The notes: generated by a model from the sequence alone, not told the origin. Shown: positions 1 to 8,900, numbered from the stretch's first letter. The stretch is 25,185 nucleotides of DNA from Phascolarctobacterium sp. (GCA_004558595.1 SFCN01000024.1:1-25185); one strand, 5' to 3'. A program made the numbers and translations.

Positions 1-2
1 TT

Positions 3-962
3 GTGAAAAGAAGAAAAGTCGGTGTACTTGGCTTAGGCCACGTAGGTGCCCATGTTGCTTATAGCTTGATTATTCAAGGAATTGTATCCGAGCTAGTGCT
101 GGTGGACACTAAAGAAGGGAAGCTTGCTAGTGAAGTGCAGGATTTACGAGATGCACAAATGTATGCACCTCATAAGGTAGAGGTAACTCCTGGCACTTAC
201 GCGGATTTAGGAGATTGCGACATTATTGTTAACTGCATTGGTGATATTACGCTGTGTGCTAGCAATAACCGTTTGGATGAGATGAGCTATACAGTGGCTC
301 AGGTGAAGAGCTATATTAGTAAGGTTATGGCCAGTGGCTTTAAGGGTTATATTGTAAATATCACTAATCCTTGTGATGTTATTGCTCATTTGTTGTGGAA
401 AGAAAGTGGTCTTCCCAAGAATCAAGTTTTTGGTACGGGCACGGGTCTTGATACCTCTCGTTTGGTTTCTAAATTGTCATTGCAAACTGGCGTGGCTCAT
501 CAATCCATTAGTGCGTATATGATTGGCGAGCACGGTGCGAGCCAAATGGCTGCTTGGAGCTGCGTAAGCTTTGGCGGCGTGCCCTTGAGCGTTTTGGAGA
601 AGCAAATGCCCGAGAAATTTGGCTTTGATAAGCCGGAGCTGCAGAAGTTGGCTATCGGCGGCGGCTGGGTAACCTACAGCGGTAAGGGTTGCACCGAATA
701 TGGCATTTGCTCCACTGCCGCACGCATGGTACGCTGTATTTTTAATGATGAAAAGTGCATTATGCCGGCTAGCACTTTGTTGGAGGGAGAGTACGGCGAG
801 CGTGATGTGTACGTGGGCGTGCCCTGCCTCATTGGTAAGAACGGCATAGAGCAGGTTATGGAGCTGCCCTTAACTGAGGAAGAAAAGGCTCAGTTCCACG
901 CTTGCTGTGAGGATGTACGGCGTAATATTAAGACCGCTGAAGGTATTCCTGCAGCGGAATAA
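3..962 (+). CDS. L-2-hydroxyacid dehydrogenase (L-hicDH/lactate dehydrogenase family)
   Basis: NAD-dependent reversible reduction of a 2-oxoacid to an L-2-hydroxyacid in the cytoplasm. The 319-residue product starts with a Rossmann glycine motif (GLGHVG). It has the active-site Arg in NNRLDE (R90), the LDTSR substrate-binding segment (R153) and the catalytic His in GEHGAS (H177). The active-site loop (GDITLCASNNRLDE) and the EHG-A/N-S form resemble L-2-hydroxyisocaproate dehydrogenase more than true L-lactate dehydrogenase, where the loop is QKPGETR-like and EHGDS is usual. The substrate may therefore be a branched or bulkier 2-oxoacid; that is inference. The GTG at base 3 gives a family-typical N terminus, but the ribosome site lies outside the window, so a slightly earlier start cannot be excluded. 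The gene ends just before a strong hairpin shared with the convergent panF. Confidence 0.85.
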   Translation: MKRRKVGVLGLGHVGAHVAYSLIIQGIVSELVLVDTKEGKLASEVQDLRDAQMYAPHKVEVTPGTYADLGDCDIIVNCIGDITLCASNNRLDEMSYTVAQVKSYISKVMASGFKGYIVNITNPCDVIAHLLWKESGLPKNQVFGTGTGLDTSRLVSKLSLQTGVAHQSISAYMIGEHGASQMAAWSCVSFGGVPLSVLEKQMPEKFGFDKPELQKLAIGGGWVTYSGKGCTEYGICSTAARMVRCIFNDEKCIMPASTLLEGEYGERDVYVGVPCLIGKNGIEQVMELPLTEEEKAQFHACCEDVRRNIKTAEGIPAAE

Positions 963-968
963 AAGTAA

Positions 969-1016
969 AAACCCCCTGCACACTGTAAATTACAGTGGAG
1001 CAGGGGGTTTAGTGTT
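969..1016. terminator. bidirectional terminator between the hydroxyacid dehydrogenase and panF
   Basis: A G+C-rich stem (AAACCCCCTGC at 969-979 with GCAGGGGGTTT at 1000-1010) encloses a second inverted repeat (CACTGTAA/TTACAGTG, 981-988/990-997). On the plus strand it is followed by a T-rich tail (1012-1019). On the minus strand the tail after the stem is also T-rich (complement of 961-971). It lies between two converging genes and can serve both. Confidence 0.85.
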
Positions 1017-1037
1017 TTTCTTGCTAGTTGTAAGAAA

Positions 1038-2531
1038 TTAATCGTCAAATTTTTCCGGGAAGAAAATCCGCAGTACCTTTTCGTCGTGAGTCTTGCCCAT
1101 GGAATTGCCAATGAGGAAGAGCAGCAAGGAGAAGAAGATACCCAAAGTGATTTGATGCAGACTCATAAATTTAATCTTCATGGCCATGGTTACGCAATAA
1201 ACAAGCACACCGCCGCCCATGGCAGCAATAGCACCATACTTATTAGCCTTAGGCCAGAAGAGGCCGAAAATCAGTACCCAGAAGAAGGCAGTTTCCAGAC
1301 CGCCGAAGGCAAACATATTGATTTGCCAAATTACTGTGGGTGGATTGATCGCGATAGCATAGACGATCAAGCCTAAAATAACGGTGGCAGTCAGGCTGTA
1401 AACCTTAACCATGCTATTAGAAAGGCTTTCGCCCTTTTGTCCCTTCATATTCATGTAAACGTCCTTGACGATGGAGGAGGAGGTAGCCAAAAGCAGGGAG
1501 GAAACAGTGGAGATAGTGGCTGCAATGGGTCCGATAATAATGACGCCGGCCCAGAAGGGGGACAGGCTCTTGACAATGGCAATGGGAATAATATTATCCA
1601 CACTGCCGTAGGCTTTGATGCCCTCGGTGAGAATACCCTTACTGAGAACACCAATCCAAGTAGCGACCAAGGTCATGATACCGATTACAACGGTGCCGAT
1701 AATCATGGCTCTGTGTAAGGCCTTGGTGTCCTTATAGCTGATGCCGCGTACTACGGATTGGGGTAGGGCTAGGGTACAGATGCCAACTAAAAGCCATTGG
1801 CTTATGTAGAGAGAAATGGGCATTTTACCGCGGGAAAGGGGCTCTAGCATATCGGGATGCTTAGTGCTGATGTATTGCATAATATTGTCAAAGCCACCAC
1901 CGGCACTCATCATACCGCCCATCAAAATGCACATGCCCACAATCATAGCGATGGCACAGCAGGCATCGGTTACCGCAACGCCCTTAAAGCCACCGATGGT
2001 AGTATAAATAACTACTATCAAGCCAAAGAGACTCAGTCCGGTTACATAGGAAAAGCCTGTGACTGCTTCAAAAAGCTTGGCTGCACCAACGAATTGGGCC
2101 ACCATGGTAGAGCAGAAGAAGGCTACCATCACCAAAGCGGACATATTAGCCAGCAGATTGGATTCGTAACGTGCACGCAGTACGTCGATAACAGTTACAG
2201 CATCGATTTCACGGGCGATGAGGGCAATTTTTTTACCGAAAACGCCAAGGACGAGGAAAATAACAATCACTTGCACGATGGCCATATAAAGCCAACCGTA
2301 ACCAATTACCCAAGCCATGCCGGGTCCGCCAACGAAGGTTGATACACTGCTATAGGTAGCAGCGGTGGTCATGGCTAAAACGAAGCCACCTAAGGTTCTT
2401 CCGCCAATAAAATAATCCTTAGCGAAATTCTTTTGGCGATTTTCTTGGGAGGATCTTTGGATGTAGGCACTGATGCCCAGCATACCTATCAAAAAGAGCA
2501 GAACGGGAAGGAGGTTAATGATATTGCCCAT
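1038..2531 (-). CDS. panF: sodium:solute symporter, pantothenate type (PanF)
   Basis: Inner-membrane Na+-coupled permease of the SSS family, 497 residues with about a dozen hydrophobic segments. The order and content of conserved blocks follow E. coli PanF: YFIGGRTLGG near the start, TYSSVSTFVGGPG, VTVIDVLRARY, ARYES, YTTIGGFKGV, VVRGISYKD, ISTVSSLLLATSS and AFGGLE. Pantothenate uptake is the best substrate call, supported by the preceding yhdT-like gene, the same pair as in E. coli. The ATG shares its A with the TAA stop of yhdT (TAATG), so the two are probably translationally coupled. The gene ends at a bidirectional terminator. Another small carboxylate remains possible as substrate. Confidence 0.85.
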   Translation of the reverse strand: MGNIINLLPVLLFLIGMLGISAYIQRSSQENRQKNFAKDYFIGGRTLGGFVLAMTTAATYSSVSTFVGGPGMAWVIGYGWLYMAIVQVIVIFLVLGVFGKKIALIAREIDAVTVIDVLRARYESNLLANMSALVMVAFFCSTMVAQFVGAAKLFEAVTGFSYVTGLSLFGLIVVIYTTIGGFKGVAVTDACCAIAMIVGMCILMGGMMSAGGGFDNIMQYISTKHPDMLEPLSRGKMPISLYISQWLLVGICTLALPQSVVRGISYKDTKALHRAMIIGTVVIGIMTLVATWIGVLSKGILTEGIKAYGSVDNIIPIAIVKSLSPFWAGVIIIGPIAATISTVSSLLLATSSSIVKDVYMNMKGQKGESLSNSMVKVYSLTATVILGLIVYAIAINPPTVIWQINMFAFGGLETAFFWVLIFGLFWPKANKYGAIAAMGGGVLVYCVTMAMKIKFMSLHQITLGIFFSLLLFLIGNSMGKTHDEKVLRIFFPEKFDD

Positions 2532-2785
2532 TATTTTTGGTCCTCCTTGTTATCTAAATCGAAATTTTTAAAAACCTTTTCGCTGAGGAAAAGGGTTACA
2601 AGAACAGCAAAAATCCATGTGCCTACGCAGCCTCCCCAAACCCATAGTGGTGTATGGAGCAGGGTAATGTCGCTATCGGCTAGACCAAAGCCTGCTAAGC
2701 ACCAAAAAATGATGACTGCAGCGGCCGCTACGCAGGTAGCCTTAGCTTCCTTGTTGGCCTGACGAAACTTTTCGCTTCTTTTCAT
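2531..2785 (-). CDS. yhdT: YhdT-family small membrane protein (DUF997), PanF partner
   Basis: An 84-residue protein with two predicted membrane spans (about residues 17-37 and 50-72), a charged N terminus (MKRSEKFRQANKEA) and an acidic-basic C-terminal tail. It matches the YhdT/DUF997 family in length, topology and position immediately upstream of panF. Its role is not established; an accessory role in the symporter is inferred from linkage. The start is chosen at 2785 because an AAGGAG ribosome site lies 7 bases upstream. An in-frame ATG at 2815 exists but lies upstream of that site. Its stop overlaps the panF start by one base. Confidence 0.8.
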   Translation of the reverse strand: MKRSEKFRQANKEAKATCVAAAAVIIFWCLAGFGLADSDITLLHTPLWVWGGCVGTWIFAVLVTLFLSEKVFKNFDLDNKEDQK

Positions 2786-2825
2786 ACATACGCTCCTTTC
2801 AAACTTATTAATCATAAACAGGATG

Positions 2826-2853
2826 AGCCCATAGCTTGTTTTGAGCTAGGGCT
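2826..2853 (-). promoter_or_regulatory. hairpin in the yhdT-panF 5' leader
   Basis: AGCCCATAGCT (2826-2836) pairs with AGCTAGGGCT (2844-2853), ten pairs with one bulged base. It lies in the untranslated leader of the minus-strand operon, about 40 bases before the yhdT start. There is no T tract after it, so it is not an intrinsic terminator. A regulatory or stabilising role is possible but unproven. Confidence 0.35.
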
Positions 2854-2891
2854 TGTAACAAGCGGCAAATAGAATCACTTGTTAACAATTC

Positions 2892-2920
2892 ATTATACCA
2901 TTTATTGACCTAGGCAACAA
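2892..2920 (-). promoter_or_regulatory. sigmaA-type promoter of yhdT-panF
   Basis: On the minus strand TTGTTG (2920-2915) is followed, after 17 bases, by a perfect TATAAT (2897-2892). The -35 box matches only the first three consensus bases. It faces away from the plus-strand promoter at 2952, so this is a divergent control region. Confidence 0.7.
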
Positions 2921-2951
2921 TAATAAAGTGTTCAGAAATCCATTTCTATGT

Positions 2952-2957
2952 TATAAT
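2952..2957 (+). promoter_or_regulatory. -10 box upstream of the small membrane protein gene
   Basis: Perfect TATAAT 16 bases before the ATG at 2974. The -35 at the right distance (TGTTCA, 2929-2934) is poor. The short spacing implies a very short leader. Confidence 0.55.
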
Positions 2958-2973
2958 AGGCACTGGTGATGTT

Positions 2974-3381
2974 ATGAAAGAAAGGTTTTATAATTGGGCC
3001 ACCATGTGGCTAACTTGTAGTGTAATTTTTCTCCTTGTAGAATATGCGACAGATTGGCTTGAGGTAGTAACCTTGGGCGGATTAGTAGCAGGTGCTGCAA
3101 TAGAGGGCTTTATTGTGAATATGGGACTGGGTCTCATGTGGCTCATTGTAAGCAAGCCCTTCAAGGAAGCTTCTGTAACAGAGGCTTTGGGCATGTATGG
3201 TGATTTGGCTAAGGCTATTGTAGTAACAGCGGCATTCGTATGGGAAGGTGCCATTACCTTAGCTAAGCTGATGCCGGGCTACACCATGCACAGTACCGTG
3301 CCCCATCTTGTGTTTTTGTTATTAATTTATCCGCTTATGGGCATTGTTTTAGAAAAAATCATTAGAAGAAGGAGTCTTTAA
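2974..3381 (+). CDS. small integral membrane protein of unknown function
   Basis: A 135-residue hydrophobic protein that I do not recognise. Four hydrophobic stretches are visible, at about residues 8-24, 33-59, 80-98 and 108-129. A short loop after the second carries Lys/Glu (SKPFKEASVTEA), and the C terminus is strongly basic (EKIIRRRSL), suggesting a cytoplasmic end. There is no signal peptidase site or catalytic motif. It lies 4 bases upstream of a HAD phosphatase gene and probably shares its transcript. It starts divergently from the yhdT-panF operon, but nothing links the functions. The ATG at 2974 has only a weak GGTGAT ribosome site. Confidence 0.7.
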   Translation: MKERFYNWATMWLTCSVIFLLVEYATDWLEVVTLGGLVAGAAIEGFIVNMGLGLMWLIVSKPFKEASVTEALGMYGDLAKAIVVTAAFVWEGAITLAKLMPGYTMHSTVPHLVFLLLIYPLMGIVLEKIIRRRSL

Positions 3382-3385
3382 GTTA

Positions 3386-4195
3386 ATGGAAATAAAACTT
3401 ATCGCCAGTGATATGGACGATACTCTTTTAAATAGTAAGTGTCAAATTTCAGAGCGTAATGAGCGAGCTATCAGGCAAGCTTTGGCCGCAGGCAAGGTGT
3501 TTCTTCTGGCGACGGGCAGAATGTATGTTTCTGTGAAGCCCTACGCGGAGCGTCTGGGCTTGGATGTGCCCTTGGTGACCTATAATGGAGCTTTAGTAAA
3601 GGGCAGCTTAAGTGGCAAGGTTTTTTATGAGCACAAAATGACCTTAAGCACCGCCAATGAGGTTTTGGCCTATTGTCGAGAGAAGGGCTACTATCTGCAG
3701 CTTTATGTGGGCGACCAGATTTTGATTCATACTGAAAATGCATGTTCACGCATGTACAGTAAAATCAGTGGTATTCAGACTACTGCCATTGGGGATGCGT
3801 TGTATCATACTGATGAAGCTCCCTACAAAATTCTTGTAATGACCAAGGCTAGCGAATTCCAAGCTGTTTGGCAGGATTTTGCGGACAAGTTCAAGGGCAA
3901 ATTGGATGTGACTAGCTCCAAGGATAATTTTTTAGAGCTTATGGAGCCGGGGATTAATAAATGGGAAGCAGTGCAGTCAGTAGCTGCAAGCTACGGCATT
4001 ACGCCAGAGGAAATCATGTGCATTGGTGATTCCAACAATGATGTTAAAATGATCGCCAACGCCGGCATTGGCGTGGCCATGGGCAATGCTAAGGACTCCG
4101 TGAAGAATCATGCTAAAATTGTTACTGCTTCTAATGATAATGATGGTGTGGCCTTAGTAATTGAGGCTATTTTGACTAAGCAGGCAGTGGAATAA
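3386..4195 (+). CDS. Cof-type HAD-superfamily phosphatase
   Basis: Cytoplasmic Mg2+-dependent phosphohydrolase, probably acting on sugar phosphates or small phosphorylated metabolites; the exact substrate is unknown. HAD motif I is DMDDTLL (nucleophile D9, acid/base D11), motif II lies in LLATGRM, and motif III/IV is GDSNNDVKMI (D215, D219) preceded by the Lys in NKWEA. The large inserted cap between motifs II and III (about residues 80-190) is the C2B type of the Cof/YidA subgroup. The length of 269 residues is typical. An AAGGAG site at 3369-3374 lies 11 bases before the ATG, across the stop of the upstream membrane protein gene. Confidence 0.9.
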   Translation: MEIKLIASDMDDTLLNSKCQISERNERAIRQALAAGKVFLLATGRMYVSVKPYAERLGLDVPLVTYNGALVKGSLSGKVFYEHKMTLSTANEVLAYCREKGYYLQLYVGDQILIHTENACSRMYSKISGIQTTAIGDALYHTDEAPYKILVMTKASEFQAVWQDFADKFKGKLDVTSSKDNFLELMEPGINKWEAVQSVAASYGITPEEIMCIGDSNNDVKMIANAGIGVAMGNAKDSVKNHAKIVTASNDNDGVALVIEAILTKQAVE

Positions 4196-4219
4196 CAACT
4201 GCATTAGGATGGGCTATGC

Positions 4220-4290
4220 GCAGGTATTGTGGAGTGAATGAGTATTTACTGGTTAATGATAATGCTCTGACAGGTGCTCGCAATACCTGC
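4220..4290 (+). repeat. structured inverted-repeat element upstream of the radical-SAM gene
   Basis: GCAGGTATTG (4220-4229) and CAATACCTGC (4281-4290) are perfect inverted repeats. G-U/G-C pairs extend the stem to 13. Inside, 4233-4239 pairs with 4244-4250 around a 4-base loop. The whole lies between the HAD stop and the radical-SAM start, with no T tract directly after it. It may be a mobile palindromic unit or a leader RNA. Confidence 0.6.
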
Positions 4291-4316
4291 TCTTGTTGTA
4301 TTATAAGGATTAAAAA

Positions 4317-5351
4317 ATGTCGATTATACCTATTTTTATACCTCATGCTGGCTGTCCGCATCAATGTGTGTTTTGTAACCAAAAGACTATTAGTGGGCAA
4401 AAATCAGCGGCAGTGCCGGCAGCACAAGCGCAAATAAAGCGTTGGCTGGAGTGGATAAAGCCAAGCGCGCTTAACGAGGCTGCGTTTTACGGAGGCTCCT
4501 TTACAGGACTAGACTTATCGTTGCAAAAAGAGCTTTTGGCGCTGACTGATGCACTAATAAAGCAAGGAGTCATAGGCAGTGTGCGCTTATCAACACGGCC
4601 GGATTATATTGATGCTGAGCGCTTAGAGCTACTCAAGCAGCACCATGTGAAGCTGGTTGAGCTAGGGGTGCAATCACTTGATGACGCTGTTTTAAAAAGG
4701 GCAGAGCGTGGACACAGTGCCGCAGCCGTGTATGCTGCCCATGCACTGTTAAAAGAAGAGGGTTTTAAAACTGGCATTCAATTAATGGTGGGGATGCCGG
4801 GGCAAAGCTTCGCCAGCGTGCAGCAAACCGCTTATAAGGTGGCACAGCTAAAGCCGGATGTCGCCCGCATCTATCCACTTTTGGTTATAAAGGATACTCC
4901 TTTAGCTCAAAGCTATGCTCAGGGTGAGTTTACACCGCTAAGTGTTAACGAGGCGGTGGAGCAGAGTGCTTATGTTTATAAAACCTTGACGCAGGCTGGA
5001 ATCAAGGTGATTCGCATCGGCCTGCAGCCTGATGAGGAATTATGTGCGGAGGGTAATATTGTCGCTGGTCCCTTTCATCCCGCTATGGGTGAGCTGGTGA
5101 AAAGCAGGGTGCTGCGCGAGCACTTCACACCGATAATGCAAAAACTCGTAGATGGTGGTGCGCAAGGTGTTGTTTTCCATTGTCCGAGACGTTATGAATC
5201 TAAGCTGAGGGGAATGAAAAGCTGTAATTTGGCATATTGGCAGCAGTTATTTCCTAAGCTCAAGCTCACGATTATGCCAAGCTCTGGGGAGGGGATTAAC
5301 CTATGTCTGATGCAGTCAGGATGTACGCCTGCGAATCCTTTGCACCGTTAG
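4317..5351 (+). CDS. Elp3-like radical-SAM protein
   Basis: Radical S-adenosylmethionine enzyme of 344 residues. The cluster motif is CPHQCVFC (C13, C17, C20; CX3CX2C) very near the N terminus. It is followed by a glycine-rich SAM-contact segment (AFYGGSFTGL) and the ELGVQSLDD and LMVGMPGQ blocks typical of the Elp3/HemN-like barrel. The acetyltransferase domain of true Elp3 is absent. Proteins of this type are commonly encoded beside smc in Clostridia and Negativicutes, and their substrate is not known to me. The start is supported by an AAGGAT site 6 bases upstream. The last 49 bases overlap the glycosylase gene in another frame. The leader contains a 71-base inverted-repeat element. Confidence 0.85.
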   Translation: MSIIPIFIPHAGCPHQCVFCNQKTISGQKSAAVPAAQAQIKRWLEWIKPSALNEAAFYGGSFTGLDLSLQKELLALTDALIKQGVIGSVRLSTRPDYIDAERLELLKQHHVKLVELGVQSLDDAVLKRAERGHSAAAVYAAHALLKEEGFKTGIQLMVGMPGQSFASVQQTAYKVAQLKPDVARIYPLLVIKDTPLAQSYAQGEFTPLSVNEAVEQSAYVYKTLTQAGIKVIRIGLQPDEELCAEGNIVAGPFHPAMGELVKSRVLREHFTPIMQKLVDGGAQGVVFHCPRRYESKLRGMKSCNLAYWQQLFPKLKLTIMPSSGEGINLCLMQSGCTPANPLHR

Positions 5352-5818
5352 TGGATGACGAGAGTAAAATTTTAATATTGGGCTCGATGCCAGGTGTTAA
5401 ATCCTTGACCGAGCAGGAGTACTATGCTCATCCACGTAATCGCTTTTGGCAGCTTTTAGCTTTTTTGCTTAACGAGCAAAATCCAGATGGTTATTCCGCA
5501 AAAAAGGCTTTATTAAAAAAGCACCACATTGCCCTTTGGGATACTCTTGGATATTGTGAGCGCAAAGGCAGCCTAGATAGCGATATTAAAGCCGAGATTC
5601 CCAATGATATATGTGGCTTGCTTGCACAGTATCCCCATATTCAAGCTGTTTGCTGCAATGGTGGTAAAGCTGCTGCAGCCTGCAAAAAATATTTTGTCAA
5701 AAGCATGCCACGCAAGCTTAACATATATTATTTACCGTCCACAAGTCCTGCTAATGCTCGCAAAAATTTGGCTGCTTTAGCTGAGGAGTGGCGAATAATC
5801 CTAGATTATTTGTACTAA
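5303..5818 (+). CDS. DNA-deoxyinosine (hypoxanthine) glycosylase, UDG superfamily
   Basis: Base-excision repair enzyme that would remove deaminated adenine (hypoxanthine) from DNA. The 171-residue protein has the family-6 UDG signature: LILGSMPGVKS (about 24-34), then YYAHPRNRFW (40-49), and a C-terminal STSPANA block in place of the usual UDG HPSPLS motif. Assignment to hypoxanthine rather than uracil or G:T glycosylase rests on this motif set and is inference. The ATG at 5303 is preceded by a GGGGAGGGG purine-rich site, and the first 49 bases overlap the radical-SAM gene. An alternative ATG at 5321 would remove six residues without harming the fold. Confidence 0.8.
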   Translation: MSDAVRMYACESFAPLVDDESKILILGSMPGVKSLTEQEYYAHPRNRFWQLLAFLLNEQNPDGYSAKKALLKKHHIALWDTLGYCERKGSLDSDIKAEIPNDICGLLAQYPHIQAVCCNGGKAAAACKKYFVKSMPRKLNIYYLPSTSPANARKNLAALAEEWRIILDYLY

Positions 5819-5842
5819 TGCAGGATATTACGCTGCATAGAC

Positions 5843-5885
5843 TTGTTAAGAATAAGAGGTTTATGATAAAATAATAAGATATAAT
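5843..5885 (+). promoter_or_regulatory. probable promoter region of smc
   Basis: TTGTTA (5843-5848) and TAAAAT (5867-5872) lie 18 bases apart. A second perfect TATAAT follows at 5880-5885 without a good -35. They lie in a 123-base AT-rich gap before smc. I cannot tell which is used. Confidence 0.45.
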
Positions 5886-5941
5886 AGATGTAATATGGGG
5901 TTTAATTGCCCAAAAGATAATGTAGAATTAGGTGATTTTTA

Positions 5942-8900
5942 GTGCGCTTAAAGTCCTTTTCAACCTATGGCTTTAAATCATTTGCAGATAAAACTGAATT
6001 AACCTTGGATAAGGGTATTACTGCTGTTGTGGGGCCTAATGGCTCCGGCAAGAGCAATATTTCTGATGCCATTCGTTGGGCTTTAGGCGAGCAAAGCGCT
6101 AAATACTTGCGTGGCTCTAAAATGGAGGATGTGATTTTCTCCGGTAGCAGTAAGCGGCGCCCCTTAGGTGTGGCCGAGGTTAATCTGGAGTTTGATAATA
6201 GCGACCATACCCTGCCCTTAGATTTTGATAATGTCTGTATTACTCGTCGCTTATATCGCAGTGGCGATAGCGATTATGCCATCAATAAGAAAAATTGCCG
6301 CTTAAAGGACATTGTGGATTTATTGGCCGATACAGGTTTGGGTAAGGGCTCCATGGCCATTATCGGTCAAAATAAAATCGATGAGATTTTAAATAGCCGA
6401 CCTGAGGATCGGAGAGGACTTTTTGAAGAGGCTGCGGGGATAGCTAAATACCGTCTGCGGAAAAAGGATGCTTTAAAGCGTTTGGATGATACAGCCGTTA
6501 ATTTAACCCGCATTAATGATATTCGCAGCGAGGTAGAGGCTCAGGTTGAGCCTCTAGAGCGAGCTGCGGAAAAGACTACGAAATATAATGAGCTCAGTGA
6601 AGAATTAAGACTGTGCCAGCTGAGCATTTTACTGCGTAAGCTGGCGCAGATGGAAGGCTTGAAGGAGACATTGGAGGCTCGCAAGGCTACCGCAGCGGAT
6701 TTCTTCAGCCACCAGGCGGCGCTTTTAAGCAGCCGGGAGGCGGAGGCTGTACAGATCCAGCGGGAGCTGGATCAATTGGCCGAGGGCTATAGCCGGCTGC
6801 AGGAGGACATTGCCAGCCGAGAAAAAGCTTTAGAGAAGTTACGCGGCCAGCAAAACGTGCTCAGCGAGCGTGCTGAGCAAAGCAAGCGGGCAGTCGCCCG
6901 CCTAGAGCAGGCTAACGCCAAGCTGAGCCAGCAGGCAGCAGAGCTGGAAGCTTTGATGAGCCAGTTAGCTGCTGAATTCGATGCTGTGGATAAGGAGAGA
7001 GCCAAGGCCGACTTAGAGGTGAGCAAGCTGCAGGCAGAGCGTGATGCTCAGGCCCAAGCGCTTGCCACAGTGCAGAACAAAAGCGCTAATGCCCAAAGTG
7101 AATTCTTCGCCGGCATGCAAGCGCTGCTTAAGCTGCGTAACGAGCTCCATAGCCTGGAGCAGGCTCAGGAGCTGCGTATGCGCAAGCGCGAAGCGCTGAA
7201 AAAAAGTATCGAGGAGGCCGAGGCAGCGCAGGAGCGCAGCCAAGGCCAGTACAATAAGCTGCTGGAAGCTCAAGCTGCCAATGGTCATCAGCAGGAGTTA
7301 GTGGATAAAGCCGTGGCTGAGCTTAACCAGCAGCTGGAGACTCTGCGCAAGGCTCTGTATGAGTCTACGACTCAACAGGCCCAGGCGCAACGCCACCTGA
7401 CAAACGCCGAGACCAAGGCGCAAACCCTGCGCCGTATGCAGGATAGTTATGAAGGCTTTGGTTATGGCATTAAGGCCGTGCTCAAAGCGCAAGCGCCATG
7501 GCGACAAGACCTAATTGGCGTCGTAGCTGAGCTTATTAAGGTTGATGACAAATATGTAGCAGCTATGGAAACTGCTCTAGGCGAGGGAGCGCAAAATATC
7601 GTAAGCCGCAGCGCGCAGTCGGCCAAGCAAGCCATCGCCTTTTTGAAGCAAAACGGCTCTGGCCGGGCCACCTTCCTGCCGCTGGATACGGTGCAGCGCC
7701 GTTTACCTTCTAAGGAAGAAGCAGCGGCTGCTAAGCTACCCGGTGTGTGCGGCTTTGCGGTGGACCTCCTAGATTACGAGAGCGAAGCGGAAAACGCTAT
7801 TCGCTTTCTTCTGGGACGAGTTCTTATTGCCGAGAATATGGACGCCGCCTTGGCAGCGGCCAAGGCGACTAAGTATCGCCTCCGAGTTGTTACTCTAGAC
7901 GGCGATGTAGTGAACGCCGGCGGCAGTATGACCGGCGGCGCTCGCAAGCAGCGGGAAAGCTATTTAAGCCGTGAACGGGAAATCAAGCAAACGCTGCTCA
8001 GCTGCGACGCGCTGCACCAAGAGGTGCTGCGCTGGCAGGAGCAGATTGAGGAGCAGGAAAGCGAGGTCAAGGAGCTCTCTCGCAAGCAGGGCGAAGCTAA
8101 GGAGCAGCTGGCGCAGCTGCGGCTAAGGGGTAGCGAAATTCGCCTACATCTGCAGCAGTTAGAGGAAGCGAAAAAGCGAGAAAACGAAAACCTACTTTTA
8201 CTTTTAGATGATAGAAAACAGGTTACCGATGAATACTTGGCTAATAGGGATAAGGTGAAGGCTTTGCGCACAGCCTTAAGTGAGCGTGAAAGCCAAGATG
8301 CCGCAGTCAAGGAGCAGCTAGAGGCCATGAAGCGAGAAATAGCCCAATATGGCAGCGTCCTCACGGCTTTAGAAAACCAGCTGCAGGATGCGCGGGTAAC
8401 TTTGGAGACCTCAGCTGCAAAGGCTGAGTTGAACAGCCAGCGCATGCAGCAGCTGGATGCGGATACTTTAAGAGTGCGCAAGGAAATCACAGACAATGGT
8501 GAGGAGTCCCAGCGTCTGGAGCAGACCATTGCGGAATGCTCTCAACGCAAGGAAGAGCTTGCTAAGCAGAGCGAGCAGGAGCTGGCCGAGCTGAAGCGAA
8601 TCGTCAGCGGTAAGGACGAGTTTACCGAGCAACGAGGCGCGTTGCTGGCACAGCAGAGCGCCTTGGAAGAGGCAGTGGCTCAAGCTCGCAAGGATACTAC
8701 GGCCAGCGAGGGAGCGCTGCGTCAGGCAGAGCTGGAGCTGGCTCGTCAGGATAGCGATTACCAGCACGTTTTAGAGCAGCTGGAGCAGGATTATCACATG
8801 GACGTGAACCAAGCTAAGCAAGTGGATGTGAGCGAGGTGGCGGAGCTGGATTTGAAAGCGCTCCAGCGCCGAGCCAGCAAGCTGTCCTTGGCCATTACTG

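Noticed and set aside
1857..2342. Plus-strand 161-codon frame opposite panF
   Set aside because: His/Asn-rich antisense of membrane-protein codons; it lies inside an intact panF.
4216..4437. Short plus-strand frame before and into the radical-SAM gene
   Set aside because: It runs through the inverted repeat and overlaps the conserved iron-sulfur region in the wrong frame; no homology features.
7960..8529. Minus-strand 189-codon frame opposite smc
   Set aside because: A Ser/Cys/Leu-rich shadow of the biased coiled-coil codons on the other strand; no ribosome site and no recognisable domain.
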